Shown here: piece after piece, positions 37,442 to 48,330 of the stretch
Position numbering within the stretch: position 1 is the first letter of the stretch
How the letters are laid out: the number at the start of each line of letters is the position of its first letter
From: Liquorilactobacillus vini DSM 20605
GTDB lineage: Bacteria; Bacillota; Bacilli; Lactobacillales; Lactobacillaceae
Reading direction: 5' to 3'
NCBI RefSeq assembly: GCF_000255495.1
Contig: NZ_AHYZ01000183.1
Coordinates: 1-64,000, forward strand
DNA length: 64,000 nt
Notes under the pieces: generated by a model
Told to the model about the DNA's origin: nothing
Database searches by the model: none
The model's input: the letters and a program-made list of their open reading frames with translations, nothing else
Translations under genes and position numbers: made by a program

Positions 37442-37864
37442 TTAGCCGTTTTTGACTAATGATAAAAATTGCTCAGTTGCAAGTCCTGGGGTGATACGAA
37501 CTCGCTCAAGCGAAAGAGCCCCTGACTTTTCTGAGCCAGGCTGGGATGAGTCGTTAAGCCTAATTATAGTTGCATTTTTTAACTAGCTGCAATGTCTGTT
37601 GATCATAGCTGCCAGCCGGATAATCAATCACCTGGATATCTTGATTTAATTGCGAATCTAACTTCTGCTTAGCATTTTCAAGGCTTAGCTTGTGTTTTTT
37701 TAGTCTTAGCCGTTGCTATCTTATTCTTGAGAGTTTTTTTGTCCTTTTTTAGTTTGCGATGTTCTAACTGCCTATTGACTGTTTTTAGTCACCTCTTTGA
37801 GTGACAACTAACTAAAAACAATATCATCAAGCCCAAAACCAAGCCTAATAAAAATTTTTTTCAT
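37442..37864 (-). pseudogene. Polysaccharide deacetylase lipoprotein, remnant
   Basis: Minus-strand relic. ATG 37864 begins MKKIFIRLGFG and, after a frameshift, gives the lipobox LVSC and a Lys-rich linker with stop codons. Further on, another frame encodes IQVIDYPAGSYDQQTLQLVKK, and a third encodes LERVRITPGLATEQFLSLVKNG, typical of the C-terminal end of NodB-type wall deacetylases. The middle of the catalytic domain is deleted. The assignment rests on motif recall. Confidence 0.6.
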
Positions 37865-37977
37865 CCTTGCATTCCCCAATTCATTGCTAACTATCTCTTT
37901 TAAAAGTCAGTGAATTGACTTATTATTTATGTAGCTGCTTATTTTCTACCTCATCCTAAAGAAACGAAGGTCTGATA

Positions 37978-38748
37978 ATGTCATTTTTTTTCATTTTTAT
38001 TTTTTTGATCATTGCTGGCTTTTTAGCCGGTTTATTAGCTTCAGTTGCTGGATTAGCTTCACTTGCTTCTTACCCTGCCTTGTTGCTAGTCGGCTTACCA
38101 CCAGTTTTAGCAAATGTCACTAGCACAACTGCTTTAGTTTGTACTGGGATCGGTTCAACAGTTTCTTCATTAAAAGAACTCCATGGTCACTGGAATAAGG
38201 TCCTTGTTTTGACTTTATTGTCAACTGGCGGCAGTATCTTAGGAAGCTTACTGTTATTACTGGCGCCAGCTGCTTCATTTGAAAAAGTTGTACCCTTCTT
38301 TATCTTGATTGCTGGCAGTTTGCTGTTAGCCTCCAGTCGAAAAACCAGCCATCTCCAGCTTAATTCCCAAAAGCTGCCTGAGTTTTGGCTAAATTTGCTG
38401 AGTTTTGGCGGCATATTTCTAGTTGGAGGTTATACTGGCTATTTTGGTGCTGCTGGTGGAGTTATCACGCTGGCTATTCTTTTAGTCATCATTAACGAAG
38501 ATTTTGCAACTGTTAATGCTATGAAGAACTTTCTGGGGTTTGCCAGCAATCTGATTGCCACTGTCATTTTTATTTTTAAAGCGCAAATTGCTTGGAAAAT
38601 GGTCGTGCCCCTTGGAATTGGCCTATTAATCGGTGGCTACTTAGGTCCCGTGATCGTGAGACACGCTAATATTCATCTCTTACGAATCCTAATTGCCTTA
38701 GCTGCTTTTGGTTTAGCGGGTTATCTGTTTATAACAGCCTATTTGTAA
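37978..38748 (+). CDS. TauE/SafE-family membrane transporter
   Basis: A 256-residue protein with about eight hydrophobic helices and the duplicated TauE/SafE pattern (GLLASVAGLASLASYPALLLVGLPP-like first half, GYFGAAGG in the second). The family exports or imports sulfite, sulfonates or related anions; the substrate here is unknown. Start ATG 37978 follows a weak GAAGG. A clean terminator follows. Confidence 0.87.
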   Translation: MSFFFIFIFLIIAGFLAGLLASVAGLASLASYPALLLVGLPPVLANVTSTTALVCTGIGSTVSSLKELHGHWNKVLVLTLLSTGGSILGSLLLLLAPAASFEKVVPFFILIAGSLLLASSRKTSHLQLNSQKLPEFWLNLLSFGGIFLVGGYTGYFGAAGGVITLAILLVIINEDFATVNAMKNFLGFASNLIATVIFIFKAQIAWKMVVPLGIGLLIGGYLGPVIVRHANIHLLRILIALAAFGLAGYLFITAYL

Positions 38749-38783
38749 AAAGATCATCAAGATTTAACTGATGATCTTTTTTA
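38746..38783 (+). terminator. Terminator after the TauE gene
   Basis: AAAAAGATCATCA pairs with TGATGATCTTTTTT; 8-base loop. Confidence 0.85.
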
Positions 38784-38808
38784 ATCGCTAGTTACTTAAA
38801 AAAAATCA

Positions 38809-39255
38809 TCAATGTTTGGGAATTTGTTCAAAAATACTGTAAAACTGAGATTTATCACCAAAATCAGCCATGTACTGCCCATTCAAACCGACTTTTTGTC
38901 CGATCATTTCTAAATTAATAATTAAGTTTTCCTCTTCTTTAGAATAATGCAGTCGCCCCGCCATCGAAACACTCCGGATATAGTTAATTAACCGCATCAC
39001 TAACGCTTCAGGATTTTTAGCTGTTGACAATTTTTTGGAAACTTGTCGCAAAACGTCAATAATATCATTTAATTTGGCTGATTTAACTTCTCGATTGTCG
39101 AGAATTGCAATTAATCGATCAATATACTCTTGTGATTTTTGAACATTATTTTCATTAAACAATGACCCCCGAAAATAATTTGTTTTGAAAATGTGAACTA
39201 TTATTCTTAACATAATCGATTGATATTTTAAAAGCAACCAGCAAAAAGCCTTCAT
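38809..39255 (-). CDS. Helical protein, possible bacteriocin immunity protein
   Basis: Up to 148 residues. The conserved-looking part (about 38-148) is a helical bundle of about 110 residues that resembles enterocin-A-type immunity proteins, as judged by size and pattern only. The true start is uncertain: the first 35 residues look like chance extension, and no in-frame ribosome binding site is convincing. No bacteriocin gene is seen nearby, so it could be an orphan immunity gene. Confidence 0.4.
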   Translation of the reverse strand: MKAFCWLLLKYQSIMLRIIVHIFKTNYFRGSLFNENNVQKSQEYIDRLIAILDNREVKSAKLNDIIDVLRQVSKKLSTAKNPEALVMRLINYIRSVSMAGRLHYSKEEENLIINLEMIGQKVGLNGQYMADFGDKSQFYSIFEQIPKH

Positions 39256-39458
39256 TTCAAGGATGCTTCAATAATCAGACACGCTGGCTTCAAGGCTCAG
39301 ACACTTTTTTTATTGATTTGGTTGCTAATAAAATTTTTACAGCTGATAATGATTAACCAGGTACCACTCTTAGTCTTGAGCCATTATTTTGGCTGAATTG
39401 GTCAACCACCACTGACTAAAGGCACAGGACTAATATTCATTAAAAAATTGAATTACCG

Positions 39459-40220
39459 GTGGAATTATTAATATCTAACAGACTTTTAGTCAGTTTGGGC
39501 ATCTGGATATTATTTTTTTCTTACCTAACCTTTCCTTCATCTCCAAATATTCTTGCTCTTTTAGGTGAAGTTGCAATTGCAATTATTTTTTGGATACTAG
39601 TTTTGAGTAAAATCAAATCTACTAAAGTTTTTAAAAATCGATTAGTTTTTAATTGGCAACAAAGAATTTCCTTAAGCTTGATTCTTTCGTTGCTAATTTT
39701 GATCATGCTTGCAGGCAACGTTCCTCAAAATATTAGCCAGCTTGCAAATGAATCATTAAAAAACTCTTTAGCTGGTTTAATAACAGCCATCTTGGCGAGG
39801 GTCTTTGAAGAAACCTTTTTTCGTGGCTACCTTTTTTCAAGTTTTATAAATTGCCTGCAGCAAGGATCCTTGCGCCTAGTCTTAGCTGGTATTATATCTA
39901 GCCTGCTATTTGGATTAGCTCATCTAATAAATTATTTTACAGGTGGGGCCGATCTTCAAAGCACCTTGCAGCAAATTTTCTATGCTGTTAGTTTTGGGCT
40001 TTGTTTAGCAGCCATCCGAACGGCCTTCAATGGTTTGCTGATACCAATCATCCTTCATATGCTAATCGATCTTCAGGCAGCGCTCACTGCTTACTCGAAT
40101 GAACACAATTCTTGGTTGCCGATTATTCTAGTCTTTACTCCGCTTTTGCTGATTTCTGGACTGTTTTTATTTGAAACTGGTCACAAAGTAGCCGATAAGG
40201 ATTATATTAGAATTAAGTAA
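39459..40220 (+). CDS. CPBP-family intramembrane metalloprotease
   Basis: A 253-residue membrane protein. The three CPBP/Abi motifs are present: EETFFRGYLF (about 111-120), FGLAHLIN (about 149) and HMLIDLQ near 200. CPBP proteases process or give immunity to bacteriocins in lactobacilli and may act on lipoproteins or prenylated peptides. The start (GTG 39459) has no good ribosome binding site and is uncertain. The immunity-like gene is the divergent neighbour. Confidence 0.85.
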   Translation: MELLISNRLLVSLGIWILFFSYLTFPSSPNILALLGEVAIAIIFWILVLSKIKSTKVFKNRLVFNWQQRISLSLILSLLILIMLAGNVPQNISQLANESLKNSLAGLITAILARVFEETFFRGYLFSSFINCLQQGSLRLVLAGIISSLLFGLAHLINYFTGGADLQSTLQQIFYAVSFGLCLAAIRTAFNGLLIPIILHMLIDLQAALTAYSNEHNSWLPIILVFTPLLLISGLFLFETGHKVADKDYIRIK

Positions 40221-40248
40221 TTAGATTGAATTTAGAAGGATCAAGAAA

Positions 40249-41262
40249 ATGGCTCAAAATACCAAACCAGATTTACGTCAACTAAAAAAGGAATACCGGC
40301 GACGGCATCGTCATCCATTTAAACGACTGGTCTTTTTAATGGTTTTTGTCGCAGTTATTTCATTTATTGTTTTTTTTGTCCGCAAATATTTCGAACCCAG
40401 CCGTTATTTTTCAAACTTGCAGGAACTTTACCAAACACATGTTAAGTATCAAGAAGCTCAAGGTAGTTTCAATGCTTTGGTAATTGGTTCTGATGAACGA
40501 AAGAATCAAACTGTTGGACATACCGATACGATCATGCTGGTTCATGCCAATTTAACTAAACATCGCTATACGGTTGTCAGCATCCCGCGCGATTCGCGAA
40601 TTTATCTAGATAATATTGGACATACTAAATTAACCAGTGTGCAAACTATTTATCAAGGAAAATATGGTGCCAAAAAAGGAATTTTAAAAACTGTTGAGGC
40701 AATTTCAGCTTACTTGAATGTACCAATCAACTACTACTTAGAAACTAACTATTGGGGATTGCGTTCAATGGTCAATGCAATTGGTGGGATTACTATTAAT
40801 TTACCTTTCAAGGTGACACTTACTCATCCTTGGTATCAAGAGGATTATGCTAAAGTCTTCACACCAGGTAAACACCATTTGAATGGGAAAATGGTTGCCG
40901 AAATTGTTCATGAACGCGACTCGGTCCCAGGTACTGATTTTGGACGACAGCGATTACAAGAAGCTGCTTTAGTTGGCATTATTAATAAAGTCACTGAACC
41001 AGTTTACGCCCTTAAAATCCCGGTACTCGCCAGATCAATGTCAAAATTTTTGGTTGCCACTAATCTTAATACTAATGATTTAATCAGCATCGGCTTAGCT
41101 GTTAGGGGAAATTTCAATGCGCAAAAACAAGTTAAATATTATCAACTAACTGGAAAAAACAAAGTTCTCTATGATAGTGTCTTACAAAACGACAATGATG
41201 AGATTGTTTTGAACCGCAATCAGCTTGATAAGATCATTGAACAAGATTTTGATGGCCAATAA
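40249..41262 (+). CDS. LytR-CpsA-Psr (LCP) family wall-polymer ligase
   Basis: A 337-residue membrane-anchored protein with a helix at about 24-45. The LCP domain has VIGSDER near 80, HTDTIMLVHAN, SIPRDSRIYL and a GGITINLP strand. LCP enzymes join teichoic acid or capsule chains to peptidoglycan. AAGGA precedes ATG 40249. It lies 28 bases after the CPBP gene and is followed by a terminator. Confidence 0.93.
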   Translation: MAQNTKPDLRQLKKEYRRRHRHPFKRLVFLMVFVAVISFIVFFVRKYFEPSRYFSNLQELYQTHVKYQEAQGSFNALVIGSDERKNQTVGHTDTIMLVHANLTKHRYTVVSIPRDSRIYLDNIGHTKLTSVQTIYQGKYGAKKGILKTVEAISAYLNVPINYYLETNYWGLRSMVNAIGGITINLPFKVTLTHPWYQEDYAKVFTPGKHHLNGKMVAEIVHERDSVPGTDFGRQRLQEAALVGIINKVTEPVYALKIPVLARSMSKFLVATNLNTNDLISIGLAVRGNFNAQKQVKYYQLTGKNKVLYDSVLQNDNDEIVLNRNQLDKIIEQDFDGQ

Positions 41263-41392
41263 ATCTTTAATTTGCATAATCAGCAAACTGAAAGCTTTGC
41301 TCAATGATCATTAATTAAATTAATAGCTAAGATAATTTTTTTACTTAAAAATAGTCTAGTCAAATTTTAACACTGCATTAACTTGCAAAATT

Positions 41393-41437
41393 AATAGCTC
41401 GCAAAACCGATATTAAAAATCGCTTTGCGAGCTATTT
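41393..41437. terminator. Bidirectional terminator between LCP and a small gene
   Basis: AATAGCTCGCAAA pairs perfectly with TTTGCGAGCTATT between convergent genes. Confidence 0.75.
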
Positions 41438-41460
41438 GTGCCGCTAATTTGTCTAATCAA

Positions 41461-41697
41461 TTAAACTCCAAATAATTCTGAATTATCTAGCCAATCATAT
41501 TTCATAAACTGTTTCAATTTTTTATTAACTGGAATCCAGAGTCCAGTTCGTAACAAATCGCGCATAACTTCGGTAAACATAAAATCATTTTTGGGCTTTT
41601 TAATTAAAATAATTTGATCCGTTTCTGTTTCACAAATCACTTGTTGTTTTTTTAGACCAATAATTTTTACTGAGATAATATTAGGATTAAATTTCAT
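41461..41697 (-). CDS. Small hypothetical protein
   Basis: A 78-residue soluble, basic, beta-rich protein, not recognised. AGGAGG lies 9 bases before the ATG, which supports a real gene. The upstream 270 bases are AT-rich and hold an extended -10 TGCTATACT near 41920 that serves the divergent RpiB-like gene. Confidence 0.5.
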   Translation of the reverse strand: MKFNPNIISVKIIGLKKQQVICETETDQIILIKKPKNDFMFTEVMRDLLRTGLWIPVNKKLKQFMKYDWLDNSELFGV

Positions 41698-41971
41698 GAA
41701 ACATTTCCTCCTATCAATTAATACTTGATTTGTTGTTTTATAGGTTGCTACCTTAACGACAATTCTTATTCTAGAAGGAAAATTTGAAAATCTAGCGAAA
41801 AACTTTTGATGATCTGCTTAGGTTTTTACTAAGAAACACTAACTGTTTAAACTAATTGAAATCAGCTTAATATTTTTTTATTTAAGTTGTGAATTTTCTT
41901 GGTTGAAATTTTTGCTATACTATTTGGTAGAGTAGTTTAGCTATTCAAAAAAACGAAAGAAGCGAATCTAC

Positions 41972-42438
41972 GTGAAATTATCTTAGCTGGCGATCATGCC
42001 GGATATGAATTAAAAAAAATTATTGCAGCAAAGCTTAGGAAAATGGGACATACAGTTAAAGACGCTGGTCCATTTAGCAATGATTCAGTTGATTTATCTG
42101 ATTTTGTTTACCCTGCAGCTTTAGCTGTTGGTAAGCAGCAATATGATCGAGGTATCTTTATTGATGGTGTTGGTTATGTCAGTGCTTTGATCGCAAACCG
42201 AATCTATGGGGTCGATGCGGTTGTTTGCCAAGATCCATTTTGTGCGAAACTAGCCCGTCAACATAATAACAGCAATGTTTTGTGCTTAGGCGGGAAAATT
42301 ATTGGTCCCGCCATTGCCGAAGAAATTGTTAAAACTTGGATGACGACTGAACCACTGACTCAGGAAAAATATCTGCGTCGAATTAAAAAGGGCCAAGCAA
42401 TTACCGAGCGCCATTTAAAAAAGCTGGATGAAATTTAG
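41972..42438 (+). pseudogene. RpiB/LacA-family sugar-phosphate isomerase, frameshifted near its start
   Basis: From GTG 41972 (GAAAGAAG before it) the second codon breaks: an A3 run must be A4 to read on as IILAGDHAGYELKK. The rest is open to 42438 and would make 155 residues. The usual active-site segment CGTGIG is here DGVGYV, so the catalytic Cys is replaced by Asp, while NRIYGVDA and the HNNSNVLCLGG region are kept. Translation from the internal ATG 42043 would lose the substrate-binding start. It may be a non-canonical isomerase or decaying. Confidence 0.7.
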
Positions 42439-42466
42439 CTTAACCAACTCAATCAAGTTTTCCAGC

Positions 42467-42507
42467 AAAGCGAGGCCAAAGAAAATTATTCTTTGACCTC
42501 GCTTTAT
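42467..42507. terminator. Bidirectional terminator
   Basis: AAAGCGAGG...CAAAG pairs with CTTTG...CCTCGCTTT, with T-rich flanks on both strands, between the convergent RpiB-like and GH1 relic genes. Confidence 0.7.
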
Positions 42508-43722
<1,215 letters not shown>

Positions 43723-43748
43723 TTAAACTTCAACCCACAAACATTGGT

Positions 43749-44942
43749 TTAATTCTCTGATTGACTGACTGAAACTTGCCCATTGTTTAAACTAATCGTT
43801 TGATTACTGGTAATCTGTCCGGCCTCAGGATTGGTTAAATATTTAATACTCTTACTCATTCCCACGACAGCCGGACCTGCTTTAACAGTAATCGTTGAAG
43901 CTGCTTCACCTGGATTTTTTTGATCCATTTGCTGAAAAATGGTGATATCATCTTGAGGCAGATCTGATGCTGCAACTAACGTGTTAACTTTCTTATAGTT
44001 CGTCGTTACCCCAGCTCCGATCCGGATCATCTTATTTTGATTAATAAATAAATAAAGATACCCTAAACTATCACCGCTGGCAACCGTCTTTTGTGTCAAC
44101 TGATAGCCAGCATTGGCCGCATTAATCTTTTGATTCGCATAAGTCGTATTTTGATTAAGTGAAATCAAGGAATAAGTACTTAAGTTTTGAATTGCTGACC
44201 TCTCGAAACTGTCAAAACGCTGCTGATATAGATAACCATCTTTGATTAAGATCTTACCTGTATCCGTCGAACTGGTTGTGGTCTGGGGAGCGATCCAAGT
44301 ACCATTCAATTTAGCCAATGAAATTTGACCAGTCGCTTTTTTAGTGCCAGTGTCCGTAAAAACTTCTCCTCGATCAATCGTCAAAGTTTGGTTATTATCA
44401 AAATATGGAATATTGATTGCATATAAATGGTGTCCCTTGGCGGCAAAGGCCTGTGCAATCGTTAAGCCATTAGATTTAGTTGCTAAAAAAATCAGCTCTG
44501 TTAGGTGAGCAATTCTAAAATTAGCGCCCAATTTCTTTAAAACTGCGTTAACCTGATCAACCGACATGAGATGGATTTTCTTGCGGCCACTCTTGACAAA
44601 ATTGTGATTCAAATTTTTTCGCCACTCTTTTAAAGAAACTTTCTTATAATTGACAGAGCCAGCCATAAATTGACCTTTAGCTGTTACCCAATTAGTCGTT
44701 GTGTCAGTTTTTGAAACCATTGAAGTCGTTAACTGACTAGCAACTCCTCGTTTCTTTGTTTGCTGAGAAACAACTTTTTTAGTAAACACCCAAGTCTTGG
44801 ATTTTGCTTGCAAAACATGGTTAGTTGTTGTTTTAACTGAAACGGTTGCATTTTGCTTCGTAGTCTGTTTTGATTTTTGAGCTGCACAACTAGTTAATAA
44901 TAGCAACAAAAAAGACAGTCCTAAGATATATCTTTTACGCAT
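43749..44942 (-). CDS. Lipoprotein of unknown function
   Basis: A 397-residue lipoprotein. The start ATG 44942 follows GAGGAAG. The signal peptide has lipobox LLTSC with Cys19. A Lys/Thr/Gln-rich linker leads to a soluble domain of about 300 residues with many Tyr, Asn and Thr, with no enzyme motif I recognise. It lies just downstream of the GH1 start side, on the same strand, but is not obviously related. Confidence 0.65.
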   Translation of the reverse strand: MRKRYILGLSFLLLLLTSCAAQKSKQTTKQNATVSVKTTTNHVLQAKSKTWVFTKKVVSQQTKKRGVASQLTTSMVSKTDTTTNWVTAKGQFMAGSVNYKKVSLKEWRKNLNHNFVKSGRKKIHLMSVDQVNAVLKKLGANFRIAHLTELIFLATKSNGLTIAQAFAAKGHHLYAINIPYFDNNQTLTIDRGEVFTDTGTKKATGQISLAKLNGTWIAPQTTTSSTDTGKILIKDGYLYQQRFDSFERSAIQNLSTYSLISLNQNTTYANQKINAANAGYQLTQKTVASGDSLGYLYLFINQNKMIRIGAGVTTNYKKVNTLVAASDLPQDDITIFQQMDQKNPGEAASTITVKAGPAVVGMSKSIKYLTNPEAGQITSNQTISLNNGQVSVSQSEN

Positions 44943-45441
44943 GATTTCTTCCTCATTTCCCTTTGATTCATTAATTATAGCATTGCTAATAAAAGAAAGC
45001 GCATTAACTTGTTGAATAAGCAATCAAAGAAGCCAGGTACCATCTTTTGGCTCCAGTTTAATTCAAAAAAGTTGTTCAACTTAACTTTTAATTTTAAATT
45101 CATAGAACTTATCGATTACCATTTCCCAGGAAATATTAATTTCAGCTAAAAAATTTATCTTGTTGGAATTTGCACAACGATGAGTCGCTTTTATTGAAAA
45201 TGCGTTAGTTAACCCGCTGAATAATTTACAATTAATCTAACCAGACGATCCTACAATTATTCAGCTGATCAGCTCATTAATCAATCAGTTGACAAAGCCA
45301 TAATTTTACTTGACACTTTACTTTATTTGCTGATTTTTTTAGCAATTTGATTTTTTGCCAAAAACTAATCAGATTCCTGACCGTAAAAAACCCGATGAGT
45401 GCCAAACAGCAGTCGTCGAGCTTTCTTAGTTAGTCAATTGA
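44943..45441. other. Intergenic region between lipoprotein and pip
   Basis: About 500 AT-rich bases. A minus-strand hairpin with one mismatch, CTCGACGA/TCATCGGG followed by T6 (45387-45424), probably ends the pip transcript. The remainder shows no open frame or recognisable relic; it should hold the lipoprotein promoter. Confidence 0.45.
45387..45424 (-). terminator. Probable terminator of pip
   Basis: Minus-strand stem CTCGACGA/TCATCGGG with one mismatch and a T6 run, 18 bases beyond the pip stop. Confidence 0.55.
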
Positions 45442-46323
45442 TCAATCATTTTCTTTTAAACATTGATCTAAAACCTGAATAAATTCATCATGCTGATCAA
45501 GCAGTGCTAAGTGGCGGCTATTAGCAAACAAATGCCATTTAGCTCCCGGAATATGATCATAAACAGTTTTAGCAATCAAAGGCGTGCACAAATCATCTGT
45601 CCCATTAGTAACCAGCACTGGTACATGGATCTTTTTAAGCTCATCGGTTACGTCAAAATCACTGATCGTCCCATTTTCTGTAAATTCATTTGGCCCTTCG
45701 GCAATCAAACTTGCTTTCTTGCCATTTGTTGGTCGTCTTAAAGGCTCTGGTGAATTTTCATCAGGGTCATCCCAGCAATAGCGTTCCATATACCGATCAT
45801 TAGCTGCTAAATATTTCGGTCCGCTGAAATTTCCGGTTCTTTCGGCTTCAGCAATTGCTTGCCGATCTTCATAACTCAGGTATTTAAGCAAGCGGTGCTG
45901 TTCTTTGACCCAGAGCTTAATTGAAGCCGGCGATCCATTGATCATCACACTTTTAATTCCTTGGGGATCAAAAGTTGTCAAATAATACATTTCCAACATG
46001 CCGCCCCATGATTGGCCTAGTAAGTGCACCTGATCTAAATGCAAATACTTGCGTAAAGCAACTAATTCAGCTGCCCAAGTTTCTTTAACATAAATCGACT
46101 CATCATCTGGAATCGATGATTTACCGCAACCGACCTGATCATACATAATCAATTGCCGACCAGTCTTGGCATAATCATCCATTAATTCAAAATAATTATG
46201 TGAAGACCCGGGTCCACCGTGGATCAGCAACAATGGAGCTTTACTTTGACTTGGTTCGCCCACAATTCGATAATATGTCTGATACTGATGAAACGGCATA
46301 TATCCTTCTTGAATTTTCATCAT
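45442..46323 (-). CDS. pip: Proline iminopeptidase
   Basis: Alpha/beta hydrolase of 293 residues that removes N-terminal proline from peptides, common in lactobacilli that use milk or plant peptides. The oxyanion motif HGGPGSSH is near residue 36, the nucleophile motif GQSWGG near 105, and catalytic Asp and His occur in TNGTDDLC and SRHLALL. AAAGGAA precedes the start; three start codons (TTG, ATG, ATG) lie in a row at 46326-46318. Confidence 0.93.
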   Translation of the reverse strand: MMKIQEGYMPFHQYQTYYRIVGEPSQSKAPLLLIHGGPGSSHNYFELMDDYAKTGRQLIMYDQVGCGKSSIPDDESIYVKETWAAELVALRKYLHLDQVHLLGQSWGGMLEMYYLTTFDPQGIKSVMINGSPASIKLWVKEQHRLLKYLSYEDRQAIAEAERTGNFSGPKYLAANDRYMERYCWDDPDENSPEPLRRPTNGKKASLIAEGPNEFTENGTISDFDVTDELKKIHVPVLVTNGTDDLCTPLIAKTVYDHIPGAKWHLFANSRHLALLDQHDEFIQVLDQCLKEND

Positions 46324-46589
46324 CAATCAGTTCCTTTCAATTGCTTAATAGTTGTAATGTGCAATTATAAAATACAGAAAAAGAAATTTGAGTGTTCTTA
46401 GACTGCTCATGATAGAAATTTCTTTGCCATATAATTGGAAAAACAAGGTAAGCATTTGTAGAAATTGTTAGGATGCAAAATTAAAAAGGCAACCCAATCT
46501 AAAACTAGATTAAAATATAGTTTTGAACGCTGCAACCTTTTTAAAAACCATCGATTATTAGATGTTTACTATTCCACCCCTTGCTTAAT

Positions 46590-46753
46590 CATAACATTTT
46601 AACTGTTTTAATTAAAATGGCGATTTCATTATCATTAATGATTATGTTAAAAGCTCGTTCTAATTTATGAGCACATTTTGAAATGAACTTATAGTCTTCA
46701 CCGACGGATAGTAGCAGAAGGAACTCATCTAGAACTAATGAACAACAGTAAAT
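46590..46753 (-). pseudogene. C-terminal fragment of a possible PRD-type regulator, cut by the insertion sequence
   Basis: An open minus-strand frame runs from the insertion sequence end to TGA at 46590. It encodes about 54 codons including LDEFLLLLSVGEDYKF and ERAFNIIINDNEIAIL, which resemble the end of a PRD (BglG-type antiterminator) domain. The matching 5' part was not found with confidence on the far side of the insertion. The assignment is tentative. Confidence 0.3.
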
Positions 46754-46776
46754 TATATAGTGGCTGCTGAATTAGG
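46754..46776 (+). repeat. Left terminal inverted repeat of the insertion sequence
   Basis: Begins TATATAGTGGCTGCTGAAT; its partner is at 48308-48330. Confidence 0.65.
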
Positions 46777-46785
46777 CCCTTAGAT

Positions 46786-48195
46786 TTAATCTATTTGGTT
46801 TGTTTGATAACTGATTTTTAAATAAATAGCGTCAGTTTTGATGATAAGTAAAAGTTTCCAAGAAAAAAAGCGTAAAACTGTTTCGATATTGGCCACCATG
46901 ATCCCCAAATCGATTGAAACGGCAATGGTGGCCGCTGTTTTAGCGCGCACTAATCCTAGCCCACATTTGTGCTTAATGAAAGAAAAGTGTCGCTCGATTT
47001 TTCCGCGACGATTTTCAGCATCTCGGGCAGCCGCATTGGCAGCCCGCCGTTCCTTTTGATCAATATATTTGGGCTTACGTCCTAGTTTGGGACCGATTAT
47101 TTTTATGCCATGTTCCTTGGCAAAAGCGATGTTTTCGCGGTTCCGATATAATTTATCGGCAAGAACTTCATCTGGGTAGTAACCGTTAAGATGATGATAT
47201 CGTTCAATCACGGTTTGAAAGTCGGTACTCTCATTAAAGGCATTAAAATCAACCCGTTCAATTTCAATGATGCCATTTTGAATGGAAGCGTCAATCTTAG
47301 GACCAAACTCAGTGTTCTGTCGGGCTTTTCCACGCTTGATTGGTCGCACATAGGGCTGTGACAGACTAACGATACGGTTTTTAACTCGATGAGTCTTATT
47401 TTGATACATGAAATTCTGTTGTTCAAACAACTGTTGAATCGTCGTCAGCTTAACCAATTGCCGTTCCGACAGCTGGCCACCTTGTTCACGGAGTTCATGG
47501 ACGTAACGTAAATCACGCCGCACATACTGCAGTTGCACTTTAACCTGGTGTCGAGTTTCCTTAGCTGAACGTCGCGGCTTCTTGGTAAAACGAACATAAA
47601 CTTTGTGGGCTTCCCGCTTGTAGGTTCGGGGAATCTGAGTGTTTAATTGGTGAGCCAACTCAGTAATGAACTTTTCAAGAGTTGTGCGTGCTTGGTTGAG
47701 TAGCGAATAGTCTTGCGGAAAGCGAATGTTTACCGGTACGACCGTCGCATCCACGATAATCGTTTGGTCATCAGTCAAAGAATGCTTCAACTGTTGTTTG
47801 GCCCAGTCACCAATAATCGTTCGCAACTCAGGACTAATGGGCGCAATTCGTTTGCGAAAGACCGTCATGGCAGAAGGACTGAAAGGTAACTCGATTTGAT
47901 ATTTGGGGAGTCCAATGAAGTACTGGTAAGCTGGTGTATCACGAATCGCATTAACCAATTCAACATCCGACAGGTTAGTTGCCTGTTTGATTAATTGAGC
48001 GCCGAAAAACAACCGAAAAGGTTTTCCAGCTCGACCGACTTTTGACGGAAAGGTGGTGGTATAAACGGATTCCAACTTAGACCAGGGCAACTGGTTGGCC
48101 AACTGAACCCACTTATTTTGGGGACTCAAAGCGACGCCTAATTCTTGCCCGAAAGAATCGATTGAAAGTTGAACTGCTTTAATCCGATAAACCAT
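46786..48195 (-). CDS. Transposase, DDE type, IS5/IS1182 family
   Basis: A 469-residue protein with an N-terminal DUF772-type domain (FRLFFGAQLIKQATNLSDVELV) and a DDE catalytic core. IIVDATVVP near residue 145 gives the first Asp, YYPDEVLADKLY near 315 the second, and the GKIERHFSFIKHKCG stretch near 410 the Glu. It is more GC-rich than its neighbours, which fits recent arrival. Confidence 0.9.
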   Translation of the reverse strand: MVYRIKAVQLSIDSFGQELGVALSPQNKWVQLANQLPWSKLESVYTTTFPSKVGRAGKPFRLFFGAQLIKQATNLSDVELVNAIRDTPAYQYFIGLPKYQIELPFSPSAMTVFRKRIAPISPELRTIIGDWAKQQLKHSLTDDQTIIVDATVVPVNIRFPQDYSLLNQARTTLEKFITELAHQLNTQIPRTYKREAHKVYVRFTKKPRRSAKETRHQVKVQLQYVRRDLRYVHELREQGGQLSERQLVKLTTIQQLFEQQNFMYQNKTHRVKNRIVSLSQPYVRPIKRGKARQNTEFGPKIDASIQNGIIEIERVDFNAFNESTDFQTVIERYHHLNGYYPDEVLADKLYRNRENIAFAKEHGIKIIGPKLGRKPKYIDQKERRAANAAARDAENRRGKIERHFSFIKHKCGLGLVRAKTAATIAVSIDLGIMVANIETVLRFFSWKLLLIIKTDAIYLKISYQTNQID

Positions 48196-48307
48196 TTTCG
48201 CACCCCGTTTTCTAAAAAATGCATGAGAAATAGCGAATCAGCGCCATATCACATGCATTTATTATACAACATATATGATACAATAACTATCAAATTAGCT
48301 ATTGCAT

Positions 48308-48330
48308 AATTATTCAGTACCCACTATATA
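48308..48330 (-). repeat. Right terminal inverted repeat of the insertion sequence
   Basis: On the minus strand reads TATATAGTGGGTACTGAAT, the partner of the left repeat. Confidence 0.65.

Larger units (their letters stand above)
46754..48330 (-). mobile_element. IS5/IS1182-like insertion sequence
   Basis: About 1.58 kb bounded by imperfect inverted repeats (TATATAGTGG start on both ends, 18 of 23 matches) with one transposase gene on the minus strand. The transposase frame is intact, so the element may still be active. The exact ends and target duplication are not certain; TA-rich flanks hide them. Confidence 0.8.
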
